A stretch of DNA of 64,000 nt from Enoplolaimus lenunculus (Eukaryota > Nematoda > Enoplea > Enoplida > Thoracostomopsidae): assembly GCA_030248215.1 (NCBI GenBank), contig JASANG010002708.1:1-64000 (forward strand). The letters are read 5' to 3'. Positions 33,413 to 45,840 of this stretch are shown here, piece by piece (the stretch's first letter is position 1; the number at the start of each line of letters is the position of its first letter). The notes below the pieces were generated by a model. That model ran no database searches. It was not told where the DNA came from and saw only the letters and a list, made by a program, of their open reading frames with translations. The position numbers were made by a program, and so were the translations under genes.

Positions 33413-34010
33413 GCTTTGAACGATAACACGATTTTGAGTTGTTAACAGGTGTATAGCTTGGGAACGGGATTTTGGTGCTTTAGGTCGGTCCCAATACAGG
33501 ATGCTAAATACGCCGGACGTCTTTAAGTTCGTGACTACGTTACCTGTATGTTAACGGGGACTTTGTTGCGGTACGATTCAAAGATCAAAAGGTGCCGCTA
33601 AAACTTAAAGGTAAATAATTTGTTTGGTATATCTAATTTGTCACGCGTTAACCCTCTCTTATGACACATATTTAGTGGCAAACGTAAAATTTATATTGTG
33701 AACGGCGCATTAGGTTCAATATTATGCTTCGGTTCATGCCTATTGTTTTAGCCTTGTGACCAATAATTCACGAGATATTGACAAATAACTGTATATGGCA
33801 CACTGCAATTAGTTTGGAAGGATGCCAAATAACTTATTTTACCATATATCTCGCCTTCCATGGAACCAGTTTCAAAAAAACGGAATTCCACTTGACTTCG
33901 ATTGGCAAATTACGTCAAATGTTGTGTAAATTGTTCAATTTTTCGTCAAAAATCACTTTTTGCTACATTAGCATATAAAAAAATCAAATTTTTCAAAAAT
34001 TCAATCTCAC
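33413..34010. other. No recognisable feature
   Basis: AT-rich spacer leading into the minisatellite. Confidence 0.3.
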
Positions 34011-34475
34011 TCTTAGGATTATTAGGAACTGGATACTGTAAGCTTAGGATGATTAGGAGCAGGATACTGTAAGCTTAAGATGATTAGGAACAGGATACTG
34101 TAAGCTTATGATGATTAGGAACCGGATACTGTAAGCTCCAGATGATTAGAAACAGGATACTGCAAGCTTAAGATGATTAGAAACAGGATACTGTAATCTT
34201 AGGATGATTAGAAACAGGATGCCGTAAGCTTAGGATGATTAGGAACTGGATACTGTAAGCTTAGGATGATTAGGAACCGGATACTGTAAGCTTATGATGA
34301 TTAGGAACCGGATACTGTAAGCTTAGGATGATTAGGAACAGGATACTGTAAGCTCCAGATGATTAGAAACAGGATACTGCAAGCTTAAGATGATTAGGAA
34401 CAGGATACCGTAAGCTTAGGATGATTAGAAACAGGACGCCGTAAGCTTAGGATGATTAGGAACAGGATACTGTAA
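34011..34475. repeat. 31-bp minisatellite, 15 units
   Basis: Fifteen tandem 31-base units, consensus GCTTAGGATGATTAGGAACA plus GGATACTGTAA. Variants recur with a seven-unit period: units 5 and 12 share CTCCAG and ACTGCAA, units 7 and 14 share GCCG, units 1 and 8 share AACTGG. Units 1-7 therefore look duplicated as a 217-base block into 8-14. Confidence 0.92.
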
Positions 34476-35469
34476 GCTGAAACATGCAAAAAAAGGTTTC
34501 AATATCTGGGGCTATTTTAGTGCGTACGCTGGCTGACGCGCACATACCAGAAAAGACCGCAATTGTTTAGGGCATCCTGGACAACGAAGCATCACCTGCT
34601 TCCGTATTTACCTGACGAAATCCAAAAAAACCCCCCGTCCATAGTCGTATGTCCGTAGAAACATCGCGTGTTTTCTATTCAAGCCAACCAAATCTAAACA
34701 TTCCGTTTAAACGCCTACTGTTGACCCGCTACGTTAAGTCATATAAATGCGGGAAATATATCATCTATTTATCTGGTTGAGAAAGGTTTTTTTTGAATAA
34801 AAGCACAAAGAATGCACGTTAATTAACAATTGACGCAAGAGTTTACGGAACAACGGAACAGAACTCAGCCTACTTTAGGGTGTTTTTTTCTAAACTTTGT
34901 GACCGTGAAATTTGACTTTTTTTACTAGTCGTTTGCCAACTTCCTGTGGGCTGGTATAGGTTTTAGTGTTTGATTTCATCAGTGTGCCTTTGTTGGCCAC
35001 TTATACGCCTTTTAAATCGCATAATACTTAACTGGTTAACGTTCAAATAGGAACGTTTCGTTTAGGTATGCTGTATTTGGCAAAGGTGGCGTATCAAACG
35101 TTCGGGCTACGGTGAAATTTGGCGACTCAACCGAAATGAAACAAATTTTCGTTGCGGAATCTGCTTCTTAATAGGCAGTTATCGGCTGGTTTATGCTCAA
35201 AATGTCAGACTTGCATTTTTGGTATCAATCTAACCAAGGTTTATTGATGGTTTCGATTGAACTTGACGAGCAGGAATCCACCTGTCGGGTAAAATTTTCA
35301 GTGCCAGACTGCATTTAAAGCCTAAACTCAGTCGCGAGTTGTTTGAGTCGTAAGCCTAATCCTAAGCCTGAATGTAACATAAATACTGAAATTCGAATTA
35401 CAAAGACAAAATAATTGTGAAAACAAGAATAGAAAAGAACCCGCGGTTTATCAACACAAACAAGTAATT
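34476..35469. other. No recognisable feature
   Basis: AT-rich spacer. A few CCTAATCCTAAGCC words near 35.35 kb may be a hexamer relic. Confidence 0.3.
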
Positions 35470-35845
35470 TTTTACCCGCGCAAATAAGATTTACACACGA
35501 TCCACCTGTTTACCCGCGCCTGAAATCTCAAACCAGTTATTTTAAAATCGCTGGTGATTTGCGCGTTAATGAAGTTTTGCGATATTACTTCAATGGATTT
35601 TACAAATGAAATTTTTACTAGAAACAACAAAAGTTCAAACCTACTGTAAACAACGCACGGACTGCATTTGACCAGAAATAAAACAAAAAAATAGCGTAGG
35701 TTTTCCACCTTAAAACTTAAACGTTTGCCGCGTGTAAAACCTGTGAATTTTGACCCACGTCATAAAAATCTCTACCCGCCCGCATGTATACCCGCGCATA
35801 AAGTTCTTTACCCGACCAGGTTTACACGCGGGTAAATGTCCCACT
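35470..35845. repeat. CGGGTA-rich element with inverted ends
   Basis: The left part reads TTTTTACCCGCGCAAATAAG and the right part ends GTTTACACGCGGGTAAATGT, with more TACCCGC words on both sides of an AT-rich middle. It may be a complete element of which 14.1 and 32.5 kb are fragments. Confidence 0.45.
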
Positions 35846-37240
35846 CTGATGGAAATGGCGTCCAGCATAAAGAAACAGTTACAGCGGAAAATTCTTCACT
35901 TTTACGCTGTATACCTACATATCTCAAAATGTACCAGGAACCTATGCGACTGACACTAATATCGTTCCCGATATGTAAATCTATTAAGTCTAACGATTCC
36001 AGTATATATTTGAAATTAAGTACTTTGTTCTGAGCCTGTGTTGTCAAATGTGTGTAGCACATATCATCAGTTGCCGATAGGTCCTGTAACTTTGGTACCA
36101 GCGCATAGTGAGCTTCGAAATTCAACGCATTGTTCGCGTTTGAGTTGCCTTACGGCTGTACCAATTTTGAGATCTACAATTGCAGCACTTCGTCAGTTTG
36201 AAAACCTATCGCTAACTGATGATAGGTGCTTATACGCATTTGAGAATATAGGCCCTGACTTTAATTTCTCATATGTTCAACGATATTTTATAAAAAAAAT
36301 AATAAAGAACAGCAACCGAGTAGTACCCAAATTTCGCAGAATGCGCTTTCATAGAGATTATTAATGATTTTAAACAGAATGGCAAACTTATAAACCAGAC
36401 AGAGTCTTTTTATTACAAAAATTAATCATAGAAATCCCGTGAGGATGACAGTAACGGTTTCAATCAGAAGCTGATATAAAACAAAAATTTGATGGTCAAA
36501 CGCAAAAAAGTAATGCAATTTTAGCGAAACATATAAAAATGCATTCTGTTTACCAATATATATAGCTCCGGATCCGTCTCCGGTAAAAAAATCGACATCC
36601 GGCTTTGGTATTCTAACGTGCCGGATATTATTTATAAAAAAATTGAAAAAATTTATACCATCATTCGTATTTATACCAAGTACTATCGAACTGATGATTG
36701 ACTTACTTTTACATTTTTCTCTGCCACACGTAATGCAAATGTTTGCATGTGCCCGTGTACGTTCACAATCTTTTCTGGGTTACAATAACGCTGGGAAACC
36801 AGATATAGATGACGAGTGTTACTATAGAGGCGTAACTGAATATCTCGGTCTCGGTCAACTATTGGTCATCACCGTAAACAAACAAATTTTCAAATTGAAT
36901 TATTTCTAACTTTTTTTCTTTTTTTCTTAATTTCTTGTTTGTTTTCGGAATATCTGCTAATAATTATTGCGTAACCATGAAAATTCGTAAATTCATATCG
37001 AAATTAATCATCAGACATCACTTGCTTCAACAACGTTAACTTCTGCTTTTTAGGTCTACCAGCAGTTGCAGAATCCTCGACTTCCAGTGGCGTCGGTTCC
37101 AAGCCACTGAGAGACTCACGAAACCGAGACCAACCAAATACTGAGACTTGCCGAGACTGAGACCGAGTCTCTCATCCCTGATCTTAGCCACCTCTGTTTT
37201 CTAGTAGCTACGGCAAACTGGATGACCCTAAAAGGAACAT
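35846..37240. other. Spacer with CCGGAT and GAGAC word clusters
   Basis: CTCCGGATCCGTCTCCGG lies near 36,565. GAGACCGAGAC-type words cluster at 37,110-37,175, with the inverse CTCGGTCTCGG near 36,850; these look like decayed fold-back repeats. A scrap of a family 2 end (GGAACATGGGCC) is at about 37,232. No gene seen. Confidence 0.3.
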
Positions 37241-38415
37241 GGGCCAAACGAATATTGCAACTGAACGCAATGCTACAAAACATAGAATAGTATAAGAGGA
37301 TCGTTTTTAAAGTGTTAAAAATGCATCGGTGTGAGATGTTAAACTTTGTCGCGTAAACACTCTGGGTACCATAAGCGACGGAAGGAAACTTGTAAGCTAC
37401 GTTCTGATATTTGAATGCAATCCAGTATTAGATTTAAATTCATTATTCGGCTCCGGCTACGGCCGGATTATAGATTATCTGGCTCCGGATCAGCACCCTA
37501 ATGTTTCGTTGCCTGATTGGATATGATATAAGTAAAACGAGGGTCCGAATCTTTGTAATAATACAGGATATTTTACAATGCAAATTTGTCAATATCATGC
37601 GCACACCAGGTAATTCAACAAACTAAAGCTTCCAAGAGTCCGTTGCACTGAAGTTCTTTGACTTTCCTGTCGGATACCTTTTATTTCACAAATATGATCT
37701 ACACATGATATTGCGGAAGTTACATTATTGACGCCAATCTTTCACAACTGTGAAACGTTTCAGCAGTATACCGGATCTGTCTCTCGATTCGCTGAGGTGC
37801 TAGACCGCATATCCTATTAAAAGCGGTGTGTACCGTTTGTTTACCCGAATTTATAACCACGTACGCAGATATATATTTTCGCCAAAAATTAAATAATATT
37901 ATTGTTAACAATTTTTGGCTAAATTGCAGCCTTGAACTAAAACATTTTCAAGAAATAACATCGATACTGTAAATTCGCACATGCTGTGTAGCTTTTCAAG
38001 CCAATTATTTCGTTCAAACTTCTATGCTAAACGTTCTGCCCCACGTCATACGCTTGTATCGTGCACATCTAAGGGGGTGACCGAACAGACCGTACCCGGC
38101 AAAATGTTTAAAAACCAAAATCAGCAAAAAATACTAAAACTAAAATTGTGGATTCTGTTTGAAAGCTAAAATTGCATTTTGTTTCTCGATCAGAGTTCAT
38201 CCGCGTGCTTAATTCACTGTTAATTTCGTATTCAGCCACTTTCGTCTCGTTAGTAGTCGAAACCAAAGATTTGAAGGCTGTAGGGTAATAGTGGATCACA
38301 TCGCTTATTTGATTTGTTATTTTTACACAGAATTGGCGATGCGTAATAATTATATTCGTATATAATAAGCACACAATGCTGCAAGTTTTGGTTTGTTTCT
38401 ATTAGGGCACGTAAT
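37241..38415. other. No recognisable gene
   Basis: AT-rich. A short GGCTCCGGCTACGGCCGGAT patch near 37,450 resembles the one at 36.57 kb. Confidence 0.3.
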
Positions 38416-38660
38416 TAATAGTGGCGGACCGAATGATGGCTCAACTCACTCCTGTTGTAAAAATTTACCCGGCCTTCAAAGATAAGTCGAAAGGCAGACC
38501 TCGGAGAGCCAACTCGATAAGAAGGGACTCTATCAACTTCGGATCGCCGTGCCATAACCATCTATCTGGCATGGCAAAACAACCGGCCCGGAGTTCGGTT
38601 TCCGAAGGGAGGCCGGCGTAGCCTAAGACACGGTCCTCGAACCATAAGGACTATGAATGT
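38416..38660 (+). other. GC-richer block of unknown nature
   Basis: Clearly richer in G and C than its surroundings. It holds an open frame of 66 codons (38,421-38,621) ending SVSEGRPA, with no family I recognise. It could be a decayed exon, a retrogene scrap or a repeat. No splice signals tie it to a gene. Confidence 0.25.
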
Positions 38661-39592
38661 TTTTGTTACAAGTAAAATAATATCTCTTGGTTAAACATCC
38701 ATGCCAGTTTGTCAGTTGTAAGAAAAATTCTATATTTAGGTTTGAAAAATTGCGTAGTTCGAAATATTTTTAAATTATAACAACCCAAGGGTCCATGTGA
38801 AATTTGTCATATGGTTTTTATTTTCAATTTACGATGTCTTATTGCAAAATAATCAAATATTTCTTACAGTAGAATTTGTTTCGTTTGCCTGAAATTTGAG
38901 TGTTCGACGCCGGCAAAAACGACGTTTTACCACCCAGCCTGAATGGACTACGTTAATCGGCGGTACAGAAATTGCAGTTGAAGCATAATATTTCTTGACA
39001 CATTTTTCTTCCAAACATAGTCGTAAACGTATCAAGCACGCATTTCTGCGGGTACAAGTTGATGCAGTTACTCTAACTGCAAAAGTTTAGTAATAGTACT
39101 TGATTATTTGGGCGCCTGTGGGCAGGGTATGCATATATGGGTTCCATAAGCAATTTTTATACAACTTAATACATAGACCCTAATATTTCGCTTAGAGACG
39201 CAAACACCGTCGTTTATTTAAGGTTTCTATCAGAGCATCATATGTGCCCCCAAGTCAATATTCTGACCGCATCCGTAATGCTCTTTTAATTCTAACCGCA
39301 CACGATTTATGTACGAAAAATAAGTTTTTTTACTAATCTTCGTAATATGTAAATATTTGCTGGTTTTGGACAAATTCAGCGGAAAATACTTTTATGCTAA
39401 AATACGAAGTTAATAACAACAGTTGTCAGGGCAACTCGAAATTACTCTATGCAACCGTCTTCTTAAAACGTATTAATACAAAAATCATTAACAATTAATT
39501 TAAAAAACTCTAATATTTTTTACTGTATTTTGTAAAATAGCAGCTTTTGACTAGAATTCTAAGGTTTGTGGTTAGAAAAACAAGAAAAAACT
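38661..39592. other. No recognisable feature
   Basis: AT-rich spacer. Confidence 0.3.
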
Positions 39593-39804
39593 GGCTAATG
39601 TAAAGAACATGGGCGGAATAGTATTTTAAGAGTATTCCTAAGCCTGAGACTAAGCCTATCCCTAAGCTTAAGCGAAAGAATGAGCATATTCATAAGCTCA
39701 AGCCTAAGCGTAAGCCTAAGCCAAGCAAAAAAATTAGTCTAAAGCTTAAGCTTATTCTATTGAGGTCCCACAGAAACACGTCCCCCCTGATCTTTACATG
39801 GCTC
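39593..39804 (-). mobile_element. TTAGGC-core MITE, family 1
   Basis: Starts GGCTAATGTAAAGAACATGG and ends CCCCTGATCTTTACATGGC. CCTAAG core with the GTCTAAAGCTTAAGCTTA block. The flanks AAAAAACT and AAAAACCG are weakly similar. Confidence 0.78.
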
Positions 39805-41284
39805 AAAAACCGGTGGTGTTAAAAACAGTAGCTATGTTAATGATGAACATCGGCAAATCTACACACAAAATAAAATGTCTTAAAATTTCAAGATTCCTGA
39901 TTTCTTAAATTTTCAAGACATAAAAATGACTTGTGTTTCAGACATTAATAGCCTTAAACAGCTCAGAAATTCGTTTCTTAAACGGTTAAAACATAAACGT
40001 TTTATATTCAAGAAATTGCTATTGCCAATTTATAAGACACAAATTTCTTTCTTTCAAGAAATAGTCGTCTTATATTCAAGAATTAATTTTCTACTTTTTA
40101 TGTATGTAAAAAAAGTTGCTTTGTATATATTTTAAAAAGGAAATATAAATAATCGAATTTCAAAGATATTTCATGTTGAACTCCTGTTCCCCCAACCTAA
40201 AGTTTGCGTCTTGGACACATCTTAGGTGTAAAATTAGGGTATTGGGTTGAGCTTTAACCCCAAGTTTCGGATTCGGTTTCTTTGTCAAATCTATGTGTTT
40301 TATTTCAGACATATTTGTCTTATATTTCAGAAGTATTTGCCATATTTCAGAAAAAAATTTCCTCAATCGTTCATGAAACAAAATCTTAAATTTAAGACAT
40401 TTAAGTGTGAAAAATATATCAACAAAATTGAAAAATTTAAGAAATTCGTTGAGATATTAAAGTAATTTTGTTTCTCGTAGACTTTGAAATTGTAACAAGA
40501 AATCGGAGTTCATTTCATTGGTATTAGATTAGTAGTGCAACGTAATACAGCAACCGATTAAAGTCTTCCGTTTACACAACTAAAATGCCAAATGGGGATG
40601 ATTCTGTAAACCCCTCTTGCCGCCATCCTTGCCGTCAGCGGCGTTTCTATTTATTTACAATGTAAAGTCTTTACTTTAACTGGAAAAATACGTATTCAGT
40701 TACTGAATTTTAGTATATCAGTACATCGACCGGTGTTTCGTCTTAAAATATAACGAAAAAAGTCTAAAATATAAAACAAAATGCGGCGACTTATTAAAAC
40801 CTTAAAAAGTTATGAAGGTTCGCTTAACACCCGCTCGGCGAACTAACCTGTGACACAAGAAGGAACTACATTACTGAAGACAGCCATACAGACTCAGCCG
40901 CTTAACGGCCTTCAAGAATGAAGCCTATACGGTGTCGTGCGTTGCCATGCATGGTTGCTAAAAGACAGATAATTTTATTATTTTTCAATCAACATAACGT
41001 TTCTGATACAACGCGGAACATTTCTTTTATGTCGTAGTCTGAAAGTTGAAGTACAGGTCGCAAACACAAGCTACTGGCTATTTGACATACAAATTAGTCG
41101 TCAGCGTAATAAATAGCAGAGCACATCGAGAATTGTGGTTCCGGCAGGGGAAATTCGGGTATTTTTTTACTAAAGCTAGTGCCAGTGGTGGTGTTTCTAA
41201 CACAGTGAAAGACACGAAAGGACTGTCACCGTTACAGAATGTCTTGAATAGCAACACCAAATATGTAATCATAAACGCCAAATT
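39805..41284. other. AT-rich spacer with AAGACA/CAGAAA word clusters
   Basis: Between 39,870 and 40,450, words such as TTCAAGA, AAGACA and ATTTCAGA recur on both strands, like a decayed fold-back element. A similar texture occurs at 52.8-53.0 kb. From 40.5 kb to 41.28 kb nothing is recognised. Confidence 0.3.
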
Positions 41285-41618
41285 ATAGCTAGTTAAGTTC
41301 GTGCTAAACCGATTACTTAACCATTTTGTCGTTTATTAAAGCTTAAATTAAGCTAAATACTTAAGTTGCTGACTAAATTTGATATAGTGCAGCTTAATGG
41401 TTCAAGCATTCTAATCTTGGTCTAACTGAAAGAGTAAACTTATGGTGGCTCGCTGATATAAAGCAATACTATTGCTTTCTTGTTGTGACAACGGTTCACA
41501 TTTGGTGTTTATTTGTTTTTGTGTGAAAATTTAAGTATTTACTTAAGTCGGCGATTGAAGTAATTTCTTTGCGTATAACTTATGTAAATACTTAAGTAAG
41601 ATTTCAGAAACCCAGCAG
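41285..41618. mobile_element. TACTTAAGTA-rich MITE, second copy
   Basis: Right end TTACTTAAGTATTTACATAA (inverse) next to CTGGGTTTCTGAAAT (inverse), as in the 27.9-kb copy. The left end is degraded. Confidence 0.5.
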
Positions 41619-41954
41619 TTATTTGTTACGTTTCAAAAAAAGTAAAAAAATAAGTAAAAACACATTTGATACTACGTAAACCAACATTCAAAAAAGTATC
41701 CGTTTTCGAGACAAACAAAACAGTTTTGTACCCTGCGGTTCCGTTCGCGACACAATTTCTACTTAAACAATTGAAGGTTGTTAGCTTACGCTTGGTAAAA
41801 CTCCGACCCTATATCTGAACGCGTTAATAACTATTATGACCAGTATCCGAACAGTATACACAATAATTACACATATAAATATGGAAAAATATGCCGCTGG
41901 GTTAATAAATTGGAAAACCACTGATAATAAGCGTAGTGTATCTCATTAAGGATT
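41619..41954. other. Short spacer, nothing recognised
   Basis: No feature seen. Confidence 0.3.
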
Positions 41955-42200
41955 TAGCCAATGTTACTTTTAGGGGCTTAACAGTAGATTAAGCGTATCC
42001 CTAAGCATAAGCCTAAGCCTAAGTGTTGAAAAAATGCGTTCCTAAGCCTAAGCCTAAGCCTAAGACTAAGCGTAAGCGTTGTAAAAATGTGTTTCTAAGC
42101 CTAAGCCTAAGCCTAAGCGTAAGCAAAAAATGTAATCTAGAATTCAAACCCTCTCAGACCCACCAGGAACCTGGACGCCCGTTAAAGTATAACATGAGCT
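41955..42200 (-). mobile_element. TTAGGC-core MITE, family 2
   Basis: Starts TAGCCAATGTTACTTTTAGG and ends CGTTAAAGTATAACATGAGC. Two CCTAAG blocks and the GTAATCTAGAATTC block. Confidence 0.72.
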
Positions 42201-42692
42201 GAAGTTTTTAACTCAAATTATTTCAAAGAACACATTTTGCCTACATTTTCTTAGCAAAACACTAACTAAAGTTGCAACCCTAAATATTTGAATAACACGT
42301 CGTAATGTTGCGCACAAAGTCAAACTCTGATATAGAGTCAAGTAGATTGCTAAGACAAATATTTCAACATGAGTGCAAACTGAACTACGATTCGAATTAT
42401 ATCTTTACGCGTTGATAATTCTGCAATTTTTAACTGTGAAAATAAGCTCACGCCTAATCTTTGTACAACATAGGCAAGACCGGCTATCGCTCTGCAATAA
42501 ATTTTTTGCAATGGCACATGCACATGCGATGTATCCGAATTCTCGCCGTGGACAGAAATTTGTGCAGGAATAGCAAATTTCCAGGTCACATTCATTCGGA
42601 TTCAAATAAATGTTTCAATTCTGATTAAACTCCGTTTTGTTTGGCACCGTCCTTTCAACAGTTGATTGTAACTCAAGTTTTTCGTCGGCTGG
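42201..42692. other. No recognisable feature
   Basis: AT-rich spacer. Confidence 0.3.
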
Positions 42693-43052
42693 CAGGGTGT
42701 AAACGAATAGTAAAAATAACGGAAACAGATAGCGATTAAAACAGTTGGAACAGAAATCGAATATTGATGTTGTCATCGAGCTTTCGAATATTTTAAAGAA
42801 AAAATAGCTGGTGTACCGAAATTTTTAAGAATTTTGTAAACTTTGTAACTCGGTTTCTTATCAAACAATTGCAGCATATTTGTAATGCAAAATTGCAAGA
42901 TATATGCGTGTTTTAATAATGATGTATGGGAGAGATATATAGGTATGTAATTTTCAACTAATTGTGAGCATAAAGTAACAGAATTTCCGGTATTTCTACA
43001 ACGGATAAAGACAGCGATTTTTTACCGGAAACGGATATCCGACTACATCCTG
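42693..43052. mobile_element. hAT-like MITE, perfect 8-bp TSD
   Basis: Ends CAGGGTGTAAACG and (inverse) CAGGATGTAGTCGGATATCC. TCGGCTGG stands directly on both sides, a perfect 8-bp duplication. A CAG start with an 8-bp duplication is the usual hAT pattern. 360 bp, non-coding. Relics lie near 30.7 and 53.65 kb. Confidence 0.85.
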
Positions 43053-43060
43053 TCGGCTGG

Positions 43061-43593
43061 TATACCTTTTCGCAATCTTTGCTAAACGAAAATCGTAAGT
43101 TGTCGCGTTAGATTTAAGCTTCAAATGAAAAAATTTTCGACGGACAACGTTGCGGTAGCTTATGATACACCACAAACACTTTAATAAATAAATACTTTCT
43201 TGATTTGGCCTACATTCAATTTCAGCGCTAGATATACGTATAGGACGTGTACGACAATGTAAAATCAGCATTATAGAATTGTAAAAATTACGCAAAACAT
43301 GGATTCAATGCCTCCAGCTACCACAATTGCATGAGTGAAACAAGAATTACAAATTCAAAAACAGACTGTCACAGGAAGACTTTATAAATTAAACATGCCT
43401 TCTTATTACCAAATCTAATTGCAGATCCGGTATTAGAAAAATATGCAAATTTGGAAATCAAATTGCGTTTTTAGCTCTTTGTAGGCGTTTAAAAACAACC
43501 AATGTAGTGACCTCCAAGGTCAATGTGAACCAAATAGCAATTGTATCTAAAATATAGAGCACTCAGAGTACGACAAGTTGTCATTTTAAGCAC
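43061..43593. other. No recognisable feature
   Basis: AT-rich spacer. Confidence 0.3.
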
Positions 43594-43843
43594 ACTGTAA
43601 ATTTCAGTGAGTTGATTTCAACTCAAAATAAGTTGAATCACTCAGTCTGAGTTAGGCCTATCAGAACTCAAAATTTTGAATTGATCTAGTTCTTTCTGAG
43701 TTAATGAGCCGACTCACCCAGAGTCAACTCAACTCAAACTGAGAATCAACTCAACTCAGGGTGAGCTAAAGTTTACTGATATTAGTTCACACATAAATAA
43801 CTCGCTAGTTGATTTGACTAATCAACTCATTGCAATTTACAGT
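43594..43843. mobile_element. GAGTTGATT-rich MITE
   Basis: Inverted ends ACTGTAAATTTCAGTGAGTT and (inverse) ACTGTAAATTGCAATGAGTT, then GATT. The interior is built of AACTCA/TGAGTT words. 250 bp. Confidence 0.7.
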
Positions 43844-44453
43844 ATACATTGCCTACTGTCATACGGTCTCTATACGGTGTTATCCGGCTGAAATGAACGA
43901 CAAACATTCGGTGTGTTTAATGTGTTTGAATCTGAATTTGAATTCAGTATTTAGCCACACTTTAGCCAGAATGTGGAAGGCAAAGAAAAGTGTTTCAAGT
44001 TCTACGCGTATTGTTTTCTTTAACCAGAGGTTTGTATACCAGGTGGAATAAAGGTTGATTTATCAACCAGCAAATTTAAGAAATCTGAGTGAAAACGGTA
44101 TCCAAAATGCAGAATTACCTTTCTGGTTCACAAATGAAATTCTGGTTAAGATTCTGCCGTCACTCAGTTGGACCTGTCGCAGTTTTAATAGGTTCTCGTG
44201 ATACTACAATGGCTTAAATGTAGATATCATCTATTAGTGTCGTACTCTGCTATTATAGATCGACATTAATACTTAAGTATTGGTTAGGTAACATTTTTCA
44301 ACTTAATTACCTAATTTACCAAATTACTTCGAAAACTAATTAGTAGTTTTTGGCGTTGCAAGCACTTATATAACGCTGCTTTTACTGTAGTACTCATATC
44401 AAACAAATTTAATAGTCTTTCAAATTAGTTGGACGACATTTGGTGTAAGCTTC
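43844..44453. other. No recognisable feature
   Basis: AT-rich spacer. Confidence 0.3.
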
Positions 44454-44700
44454 GTCCAATGTAAAGAACAGGGGTGGAACAGTATTATAAGCATATTCCT
44501 AAGCCTAAGTCTGCACTGTAAAAAGTGGTGAGTTAAATTGACTCTCTCCGAAACAGGCTTTTTCTGACTACACTAATTGAGTCAAATTCGACTCCGCCAG
44601 AGTCAATTCGACTTACACGAGTCGCTCAGTGAGTCAAATTTGACTCTGGCGGAGTCAAATTTGACTCAGTTTTTGAGAAAAGCCTATTTCAGAACCTAGA
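44454..44700. mobile_element. Family 1 MITE stub joined to a palindromic MITE
   Basis: 44,454-44,513 is a left end (CCAATGTAAAGAACAGGGGT) and two CCTAAG units. From 44,514 it becomes the palindromic MITE (CACTGTAAAAAGTGGTGAGT, with an intact donor). The far end of the palindrome and the rest of family 1 are missing, so insertion was followed by deletion. Confidence 0.7.
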
Positions 44701-45698
44701 AACTTACAGATAGTCGATTAACGTGATAAGTTAAACTTTTCAATTTGAACAAAATTGTTCAACTTTAAAACGTTAGCTATCACATGAATCACGTCATTGT
44801 AAAACCGCACACGTCAGATTCAAACAGGACCAAGCTTTTTTATCCACCATTTGCTAAGTGCGTCTATTGTTAGCTTTAAACGTATGATGCGAAAAAGACC
44901 AAAACAATAACCAATTGATTACCCCGTTTATTTATCTCCGCGGTCAGACAAACTTCCGCTGCCGGTCTAAACTTGCTTGATAAAAGTCTGCTTAATTTTA
45001 TGGTCAAAGTGATAAAAAACCCTATTTCTCTCACAGCGAGTTCCCTGCTGTCTACAGCTTCTTCGGGTTTTTTTTGAAAACTTCATTTATCATTAAAAAT
45101 TTATTGGTTTAAAATTGTGGAGCATAGCCGGATCCGGTAGATGCATCGAGGTCATTGCCTCTAACAACGATAAAAAATTATTTTGTATAAAATTTAGTAC
45201 TAAAATTATACTTGGTTCCGGATCGTCACACTTGTCAGGGTTTGATTCTGTTAGGTATGAGACGATGGTACCGTCAGAAATGTTTTGGGACTGCCAATGC
45301 GGTGGAGTACATTTGCGTTTAAAACCATGCAGGCTTTTAACTCTGATCGACATAATATTCATTTGTTACAGTTGAAAAATGTTTGTCATTTCAAAGTTTT
45401 CTATTTGAACTATTAATTTTAGCTAAAAATCTAAGATTTATTAAAATGCCAGCAGTACTCAGATAGGGCCTGATGTATAACTCTTTCACTTTACGCGTTA
45501 ATCCTAATAATAAATGAACTGTAAAACTTTTGAAATTCTTAGCAGTAATCATTCACTACGATTAATTGCGGCAAAAGATTTGGTTTCAAGTTTACAAACA
45601 CCTAAAATTAACAATTTATCAGCTAAAAACGTGTTTTAATCTGAACCAGAAATTAGTAATTCACTAAATAGCCCCTACCTTGTTTATCTATTAGAATT
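44701..45698. other. No recognisable gene
   Basis: Open frames of 86-89 codons lie on both strands at 45,093-45,375, but neither has a family resemblance or convincing splice context. Confidence 0.3.
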
Positions 45699-45840
45699 AA
45701 GCCCTATTCAAACGTGCAAGTTATTGCTGCGAGAACTTGGCGCTTCAAATTGCACGCAGAACTTGCATTTTTTCATCTGCCAATGAGAAAGCGGCTGCAG
45801 TAAATTTTAGTGCACTTGCATGGTTATTTACACATAGACG
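45699..45840. mobile_element. GCAAGTTTTTGC-type MITE, truncated
   Basis: Left end AAGCCCTATTCAAACGTGCA followed by GCTGCGAGAACTTGG. The right half is lost. Confidence 0.55.

Noticed and set aside
45093-45375. Possible exon with open frames on both strands
   Set aside because: No family resemblance and no consistent splice pair; chance cannot be excluded.
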